Positions 59,751 through 64,000 of a stretch of 64,000 nt of DNA are shown here, one piece after another. The position numbers and the translations under genes were made by a program. A model generated the notes under the pieces. It saw only the letters and a program-made list of their open reading frames with translations, had not been told where the DNA came from and did no database searches. This stretch comes from a virus. Location: positions 1 through 64,000 of IMG/VR virus record IMGVR_UViG_3300010160_002125; one strand, written 5' to 3'. Numbering within the stretch: the stretch's first letter is position 1; the number at the start of each line of letters is the position of its first letter.

Positions 59751-60473
59751 ATGCTTATAAAAGAGTTTACTGATATTTTGCGCGAGTTCAGCATTGATAA
59801 TGCTGTGACATTTCACGACGAACTAAATCCCAAACTATTTGCCAACGAACAGTTAATTCCAGAGATTAGACAGGGTCTACTCAAAATAGCTGAGCACTTT
59901 GAAGAGTTTATCGGTGTTGAACTAGATGTAGTTGACATCACTATCAGTGGCAGTAATGCGGCCTATAGTTATACTACCCACAGTGACGTTGATCTGCACA
60001 TTATAGTTCAAGTTCCCAATACTGATGAATACAAGCAGTTACTCGATGCTAAGAAAAATGACTACAATGCTCGTCATGATATCACAGTTAGAGGTATTCC
60101 TGTAGAACTATATGCACAGGATGTGGGACAAGATCATCACAGCGTGGGCATTTACAGTGTGCTAAATGATGAATGGGTATCACAAGCAGAACGTACAGAT
60201 ATAGATATTGACAGCGAAGATGTACAGCGTAAATACACTAACTATAGAGATAGAGTTAAACTAGTTTTAAAACAAGATGATCACGATATTGCCCAACACA
60301 TGTGGGATGATATCAAACGTATGCGTAAAGCAGGATTAGAAAGTGCGGCCAGTGAGTTTAGTACAGAAAACCTAGTATACAAGATGCTACGCAATAAAAA
60401 GTGGATTGAAAGACTACAGGACCATATGAACACAATAGTGGATAAAGATTTGAGTATAGAGGGCAGACAATGA
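59751..60473 (+). CDS. nucleotidyltransferase-like protein, 240 aa
   Basis: GSNAAYSYTTHSDVDLHIIV gives the G-S-x(n)-S-D-x-D-[LI] core (about residues 67-82) of minimal and RelA/SpoT-type nucleotidyltransferases. Proteins of this kind are seen near virion genes of T4-like phages. The substrate is unknown. Confidence 0.75.
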   Translation: MLIKEFTDILREFSIDNAVTFHDELNPKLFANEQLIPEIRQGLLKIAEHFEEFIGVELDVVDITISGSNAAYSYTTHSDVDLHIIVQVPNTDEYKQLLDAKKNDYNARHDITVRGIPVELYAQDVGQDHHSVGIYSVLNDEWVSQAERTDIDIDSEDVQRKYTNYRDRVKLVLKQDDHDIAQHMWDDIKRMRKAGLESAASEFSTENLVYKMLRNKKWIERLQDHMNTIVDKDLSIEGRQ

Positions 60474-60856
60474 GACTACAAGACATAGTAAACGAAGATG
60501 ATCAGCAACTGAATGAATTCCTGCCAGCTTTAGCCGCAGGTGCGGCAGGCATAGCCAGGGTAGGCTCAGCAGTAGGAGGAGCTCTTGCAAAAGGTGCTCA
60601 AGCAGTGGGTGGTGCTGTTAGCAAAGGTGCTCAAGCAGTGGGTGGTGCTGTTAGCAAAGTTGGAACAGGTGCTTTAAAAACTGCTGCCGAGATAGCGGCT
60701 ACTATGCCGGCAACATCAAATGATCCAAAAATACAAAGTGCCATGATGGCACAGCAACAAAAACAAACACAAGAACAACGTAAAGCTATTCAAGATCAAA
60801 TCACTGCTGTTACCAAACAGTTAACTGATCTACGCAGACAACTATCACAACTATGA
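60470..60856 (+). CDS. phage protein with Ala/Gly tandem repeat, 128 aa
   Basis: MRLQDIVNEDDQQLNEFLPA, then a Gly/Ala stretch with an exact 11-residue repeat (GAQAVGGAVSK, twice), then a Gln-rich coiled-coil C-terminus. The Gly/Ala stretch may span or perturb a membrane. ATGA overlap on both sides. Confidence 0.7.
   Translation: MRLQDIVNEDDQQLNEFLPALAAGAAGIARVGSAVGGALAKGAQAVGGAVSKGAQAVGGAVSKVGTGALKTAAEIAATMPATSNDPKIQSAMMAQQQKQTQEQRKAIQDQITAVTKQLTDLRRQLSQL
60593..60658 (+). repeat. perfect 33-base tandem duplication
   Basis: Two identical 33-base copies (60593-60625 and 60626-60658), each encoding GAQAVGGAVSK. No differences, so the duplication is recent or kept homogeneous. Confidence 0.9.
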
Positions 60857-61056
60857 AACTAAACGAGCTAGTTAGAAGCCTAGATACTTGGACCAGCCGT
60901 GAAGAACGTGCAGTCCTAGAAGGTCTCAAAGGTTTAATTTCTATAAAAACATTTGACGAACACGAGCGTTTCATAATCGAGAGCCTAATCAGGAAAAGTC
61001 TTGTAATTAAAGTACAGGGCAACAATAATGAAACCTACATCTACCCCAACACCTAA
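60853..61056 (+). CDS. hypothetical protein, 67 aa
   Basis: MKLNELVRSLDTWTSREERA and FDEHERFIIESLIRKSLVIK look like a small helix-turn-helix or winged-helix protein. Similar short proteins occur in T4-like phages. Confidence 0.75.
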   Translation: MKLNELVRSLDTWTSREERAVLEGLKGLISIKTFDEHERFIIESLIRKSLVIKVQGNNNETYIYPNT

Positions 61057-61483
61057 TATGGATTCGGAAAAGCTAGAAGCACAAATATACGACATGGCGG
61101 TAAGAAGCGGTATGTTTGTGCCTATTAATGCTAGATCTACCAAATATAAAAACTATATGATTGTTAGAGGCCCTGACGACATGTGGAATGTATTCCTAAT
61201 GCCCAGAAAAATACTTATATCTACTACTTACTTAAAAGTATCAGCGTTTGCCATAGCAAAACTGCATGATAAGAAAGCAGTTACCCGTATTGACGACATT
61301 GAAAAAGAAGACAAACGTTTTCAAAAAAACTACACTGATTCAGTATTTTACAAAAATACCATGAAAGTAAGCAAAGATTATGTTACTAAAGACACAGCAC
61401 TTTGGCGCTGGGAATTAGTTACAGAGCAGGTCAAGGATGCTAAGAGCCGAATAGACGGCATCTTCTATGCATCACTGAGATAA
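61028..61483 (+). CDS. hypothetical protein, 151 aa
   Basis: Overlaps the previous gene by 29 bases; an alternative start at 61058 (MDSEKLEAQIYDMAV) is possible but has no ribosome site. Contains PDDMWNVFLMPRKIL and a C-terminal basic/aromatic tail. Function unknown. Confidence 0.72.
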   Translation: MKPTSTPTPNMDSEKLEAQIYDMAVRSGMFVPINARSTKYKNYMIVRGPDDMWNVFLMPRKILISTTYLKVSAFAIAKLHDKKAVTRIDDIEKEDKRFQKNYTDSVFYKNTMKVSKDYVTKDTALWRWELVTEQVKDAKSRIDGIFYASLR

Positions 61484-61486
61484 ATA
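61480..61486 (+). promoter_or_regulatory. late-promoter-like ATAAATA
   Basis: In the leader of the assembly-type gene at 61518, with AGGAAG before its ATG. Confidence 0.4.
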
Positions 61487-61517
61487 AACTTAACAATACC
61501 ATTTAGGAAGAACTAAT

Positions 61518-62402
61518 ATGCGAATCACAGAATTTCACCAAAAACCTACAGCAAAGGCTTTGAATGAAAGCGCGGCTCAAATGTTTGGCCAGAAGCTAAA
61601 CTTAGACAGTTTCACGCTAGAGCAGATGCTTGATGCCCGCAACAAGCTAAGAACAAAGGTTAGCCAGTTTGAAAGTGCATCAAGCTATGATGCAGTTATC
61701 AATAACGAAAGTTTCACTAAGAACAAAATGTTCCTAGACGTACTAAACACAGCCATTGAAGAGCGTGAAGCAAGTGCTCCACAACTAACACAAATGGAAT
61801 CATTAGTATTAGCTAAGGTAGAAGAAGGTCTAATCGCATTTGAAGATATTCCTCAAGAGCTTCAAGAGAAGGCAGAGATCCGTGCCAAGATGGCAGGCTT
61901 AAAAGAAGATGTAATTACAGAAGGCGAAGAAGAAAAAGCCGAATTGATCATGGCCGCTCGTGACATGGTTGACCGCATCACAGGCTGGATGGAAGATACA
62001 GCAAACATGCAGGCCGAATCAATGTTAGAACTAGTAGACTCTATAAGAGACGAAATGGGCTCAGATTTAGCTATGGAATTTGAATCAGTGGTTAAACCAT
62101 CTCTAGCTACAATCTACACAGCATTAGAATCAAGCAGACAACAACTAACGCAAAGCGTAGGCCTACTAACAGGTGAAAATGGCGGTGACATGATGGGTGC
62201 AGAACCCAACATGGGCGGCGAAGAAGATATGGCCAGTCCAGATGATGCAATGCCAGGCGAAGGTACAGGCGAAGAACCAACTGACGAGTTTGGCGCTGAC
62301 GCAACTGCCGCAGGTGGTGAAGAGGCTGCAGGACGTATGACACGTGAAAGCGTAGAGTACGGCCGCAAACTAGCAACTTTATTAGCACCAAAAAAAAAGT
62401 AA
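61518..62402 (+). CDS. acidic coiled-coil virion-assembly-type protein, 294 aa
   Basis: Long helical N-terminal domain (LNLDSFTLEQMLDARNKLRT; LVLAKVEEGLIAFEDIPQEL), a middle coiled coil (ESVVKPSLATIYTALESSRQ), and a low-complexity acidic Gly/Met-rich segment (GGEEDMASPDDAMPGEGTGE). Acidic helical proteins of this kind serve as scaffolds or core proteins in phages; the role is inferred. The end is encoded by CCA-AAA-AAA-AAG-TAA, a classical -1 slippery site, so an extended product is likely (next entry). Confidence 0.78.
   Translation: MRITEFHQKPTAKALNESAAQMFGQKLNLDSFTLEQMLDARNKLRTKVSQFESASSYDAVINNESFTKNKMFLDVLNTAIEEREASAPQLTQMESLVLAKVEEGLIAFEDIPQELQEKAEIRAKMAGLKEDVITEGEEEKAELIMAARDMVDRITGWMEDTANMQAESMLELVDSIRDEMGSDLAMEFESVVKPSLATIYTALESSRQQLTQSVGLLTGENGGDMMGAEPNMGGEEDMASPDDAMPGEGTGEEPTDEFGADATAAGGEEAAGRMTRESVEYGRKLATLLAPKKK
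62393..62399 (+). promoter_or_regulatory. A-AAA-AAG slippery heptamer
   Basis: The eight-A run followed by G gives the A-AAA-AAG heptamer on codons AAA-AAG of the 294-aa protein, one codon before its stop TAA. A -1 slip moves ribosomes to GTA-AAC-GAA in the frame of the open reading frame at 62399-62725. Confidence 0.6.
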
Positions 62403-62725
62403 ACGAAGATAACAATCAACTTAATCTAGTATTAAAGCAACTCATCGGCAGGGCAGATCAAAAAGGTCGTCCTGCCGTTCTTACCTGGGATGAAGTAAAT
62501 CGTTATATGCAAAATGTAGGTGATGAAGAGTTCACATACGATTCATTCAAACAGGCCTACGACAGTGATCCGCTTACACAAGGTCTTACTCAACGCTTTG
62601 ATCAAAATGGTGTAGAACTAAAAACCAAAGTATCCAATACTGACGTTGCACCGAGTGATGCCAAATTAGACGGTTCGGGTGTAAAACAAATGGCCAAACA
62701 TGCTTTGAACAAAGCCAGGGGTTGA
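62399..62725 (+). CDS. downstream -1-frame extension with no normal start, about 108 codons
   Basis: An open frame that continues protein-like before the first ATG (62507): VNEDNNQLNLVLKQLIGRAD, then TWDEVNRYMQNVGDEEFTY. No ATG, GTG or TTG with a ribosome site opens it, and it joins the 294-aa gene exactly after a -1 slip on the A-AAA-AAG. Translation as a frameshift product is the best reading; an ATT start at 62381 or a missed A in the run are the alternatives. The tail has KQMAKHALNKARG. Confidence 0.55.
   Translation, partial: VNEDNNQLNLVLKQLIGRADQKGRPAVLTWDEVNRYMQNVGDEEFTYDSFKQAYDSDPLTQGLTQRFDQNGVELKTKVSNTDVAPSDAKLDGSGVKQMAKHALNKARG
62446..62476 (+). other. GC stem-loop downstream of the slippery site
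   Basis: CGGCAGG (62446-62452) pairs perfectly with CCTGCCG (62470-62476). It begins 46 bases after the slippery site, too far for an ordinary stimulatory structure, so a link to frameshifting is uncertain. Confidence 0.4.
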
Positions 62726-62750
62726 CACAGCCAGTTCTAGATGTTATTAT
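62722..62750 (+). promoter_or_regulatory. sigma70-type promoter TTGACA-17-TATTAT
   Basis: -35 TTGACA (62722-62727), 17-base spacer, -10 TATTAT (62745-62750). The predicted start falls at or next to the ATG at 62756, so this mRNA could be leaderless. No ribosome site is seen. Confidence 0.6.
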
Positions 62751-62755
62751 AACGT

Positions 62756-63472
62756 ATGACATTATTACAAGAACGATATACCTACACCAAACTGACAAGA
62801 GACGAATCATCGGGCAAGCGTTTATATGCAACGCCCGATGGACATAAGGTTCCGTCAGTAACCACGATCCTAGACAAGACTAAACCAGCAGAAAGCCGTA
62901 TTGCTCTTGCAAACTGGCGCAAAGCTGTTGGCGAAGCAAAAGCACAACAAATTACCACTGAAGCTGCCAATCGCGGTACTAGGATGCATACTTACTTGGA
63001 AAACTATATTAAAGGTGAAACTTTAAAAGAAACAGTAAGTAACCCCTATGCACAGCAAAGTCTAGTAATGGCCAAAAAAGTCATTGCAGAAGGTATGATA
63101 CACGTTGACGAAGTATGGGGCAGTGAAGTACCTTTATACTTTCCCGAACTGTATGCGGGTACTACTGACTGTGTGGGCATACACAAGGGTGATCAAAGTA
63201 TTTTAGACTTTAAACAGACAAACAAGCCTAAAAAGCGTGAGTTTATTGATGACTACTTTATACAGCTAACAGCCTATGCTATGGCTCATAACGAAGTACA
63301 TGGAACTAACATACGTAAAGGTGTTATTTTGATGTGCGTTAAACCCGAGGAGATTTCACCGGGAGTATGGGCAGAACCGCAGTACCAAGAATTCGTCCTA
63401 GAACCTGCAGACTTTGACTATTGGCAAGAACGCTGGTGTACAAGAGTATCAGAGTACTATCGCCTAGCATAA
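62756..63472 (+). CDS. PD-(D/E)XK nuclease-like exonuclease, 238 aa
   Basis: Core residues: TTDCVG (D138), SILDFKQ (D151-x-K153), and QLTAYAMAHNEVHG, as in RecB/lambda-type PD-(D/E)XK nucleases. N-terminal PSVTTILDKTKP and H78 (RGTRMHTYLE) fit the same family. T4-like phages carry a similar exonuclease. DNA-end processing or host-DNA degradation. Confidence 0.88.
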   Translation: MTLLQERYTYTKLTRDESSGKRLYATPDGHKVPSVTTILDKTKPAESRIALANWRKAVGEAKAQQITTEAANRGTRMHTYLENYIKGETLKETVSNPYAQQSLVMAKKVIAEGMIHVDEVWGSEVPLYFPELYAGTTDCVGIHKGDQSILDFKQTNKPKKREFIDDYFIQLTAYAMAHNEVHGTNIRKGVILMCVKPEEISPGVWAEPQYQEFVLEPADFDYWQERWCTRVSEYYRLA

Positions 63473-63477
63473 ATGGC

Positions 63478-63484
63478 ATAAATA
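63478..63484 (+). promoter_or_regulatory. late-promoter-like ATAAATA
   Basis: CATAAATA 21 bases before the fibre gene at 63506. Confidence 0.45.
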
Positions 63485-63505
63485 CTCTATAATGGAGTGT
63501 TTACA

Positions 63506-64000
63506 ATGGCTGTAGTCCAAATATCACGAGTACAAGTACGCAGAGGGCGTAAAAATTCAGGAACTAGTGTTCCACAGTTAGCCAGCGGAGAAGTGGGTTG
63601 GGCTATCGACAGTCAAGAACTGTTCATTGGTAATGGGTCAATCCAAGAAGGTGCGCCCTATGTAGGCAATACCAAAATTCTTACTGAGCATGATAACATT
63701 CTTGACCTAGCACTACAGTATGAGTACAAGCGTACACTAGGCACTATACAAACTGGTCCAACTGCCGGTACTCCTGTACAACGTACATTCCAACAGCGTC
63801 TTGACGATACAGTTAGCACTAGAAGTTTTGGAGCAATTGGGGACGGTTCTTACAATGTGTCAACAGACGCATATACATTTACCACTGATGATACTGTAGC
63901 ATTACAACGTGCCATTGATCAATTATATCTTAACGGTGTACCTGCAGGTGAACATGTTTCTGAATCAAATAGAATTATCTTAAACATTGAACCTGGAATT
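63506..64000 (+). CDS. fibre protein with Mtd-N-like domain (partial, runs off the window)
   Basis: MAVVQISRVQVRRGRKNSGT, then VPQLASGEVGWAIDSQELFI and GNGSIQEGAPYVGNTKILTE match a fibre-attachment opening frequent in T4-like marine phages. From about residue 105 (TRSFGAIGDGSYNVS, then DDTVALQRAIDQL) a pectate-lyase-like beta-helix begins (pattern ..FGAxGDGxxDDTxAlQxAID). The stop is outside the window. Confidence 0.85.
   Translation, partial: MAVVQISRVQVRRGRKNSGTSVPQLASGEVGWAIDSQELFIGNGSIQEGAPYVGNTKILTEHDNILDLALQYEYKRTLGTIQTGPTAGTPVQRTFQQRLDDTVSTRSFGAIGDGSYNVSTDAYTFTTDDTVALQRAIDQLYLNGVPAGEHVSESNRIILNIEPGI

Noticed and set aside
62446-62476. GC stem-loop as the stimulator of the -1 frameshift
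   Set aside because: It starts 46 bases after the slippery site; usual spacing is about 5 to 9. Listed only as a structure.

Overview
The window reads as part of the genome of a large tailed bacteriophage of the T4-like (myovirus) kind, not a bacterial chromosome. The signs are dense coding with ATGA or TAATG stop-start overlaps, many small hypothetical genes, a long block of tail-fibre-like proteins, several small proteins of the kind seen in marine T4-like phages, and repeated TAAATA late-promoter-like motifs (one perfect TATAAATA). The host is not shown directly. A tripartite-tricarboxylate (Bug/TctC) periplasmic binding protein and secreted Ala/Lys-rich and His-rich small proteins suggest a Gram-negative aquatic proteobacterium, perhaps Burkholderiales-like. 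A 5-aminolevulinate synthase of the C4 (alphaproteobacterial) type points another way.

Layout. (1) 1-700: no genes. It holds what looks like a complete iteron-type replication origin: three TTATNCACA DnaA boxes, a duplicated AT-rich 12-mer, palindromes and about six CGGT-N3-TACCG iterons. (2) 0.7-11.3 kb: mostly leftward small genes, several sharing a C-terminal F-[IVL]-L-R-W tail, with a phage-borne Bug protein among them; consensus sigma70 promoters (TTGACA, 17 bp, TATAAT) punctuate this block. (3) 11.35-14.6 kb: small rightward genes (YqgE-like, HNH nuclease, DUF454-like membrane protein) and leftward hemA. (4) 14.6-38.1 kb: one continuous rightward operon, the most unusual part. It encodes seven radical SAM proteins, four tandem fibre-like proteins ending in a Cys-rich heptad repeat (C-T-C-N-C-N-Y, four times), a separate gene that looks like the rest of an S74 intramolecular chaperone, glycosyltransferases, a 2OG oxygenase, a transketolase split into two genes around a tryptophan halogenase, sugar-nucleotide epimerases, a CMP-sugar-synthetase-like protein and a PIG-L deacetylase. 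Leftward sulfotransferase and NodB-like deacetylase genes follow. (5) 39.3-49.0 kb: tail-fibre/adhesin genes (PA14-like, LamG, collagen-like and Mtd-N-like modules). (6) 49-52.8 kb: secreted nuclease, small secreted proteins, alpha/beta hydrolase. (7) 52.8-64 kb: a tandem family of putative virion proteins, S8 protease, PF10118-like protein plus acyl carrier protein, nucleotidyltransferase, an assembly-type acidic protein with a likely -1 frameshift site, a PD-(D/E)XK nuclease and the start of another fibre protein.

How it may work together. My main inference is that the 14.6-39 kb operon is a virion-protein modification island. Fibre-like proteins with Cys-rich tails are made beside radical SAM/SPASM-type maturases, a halogenase, an oxygenase, sulfotransferases and sugar enzymes that could modify them or build an unusual glycan. 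The S74 chaperone, normally fused to a fibre and cleaved off, appears here as a separate gene shared by four fibres. Expression seems two-tiered: sigma70 promoters for early/middle genes and T4-type late promoters for virion genes, several placed so that the transcript would start at or within a base or two of the AUG (leaderless), others so that it would begin with a short hairpin. No tRNA, rRNA, CRISPR array, insertion sequence or integrase was seen.
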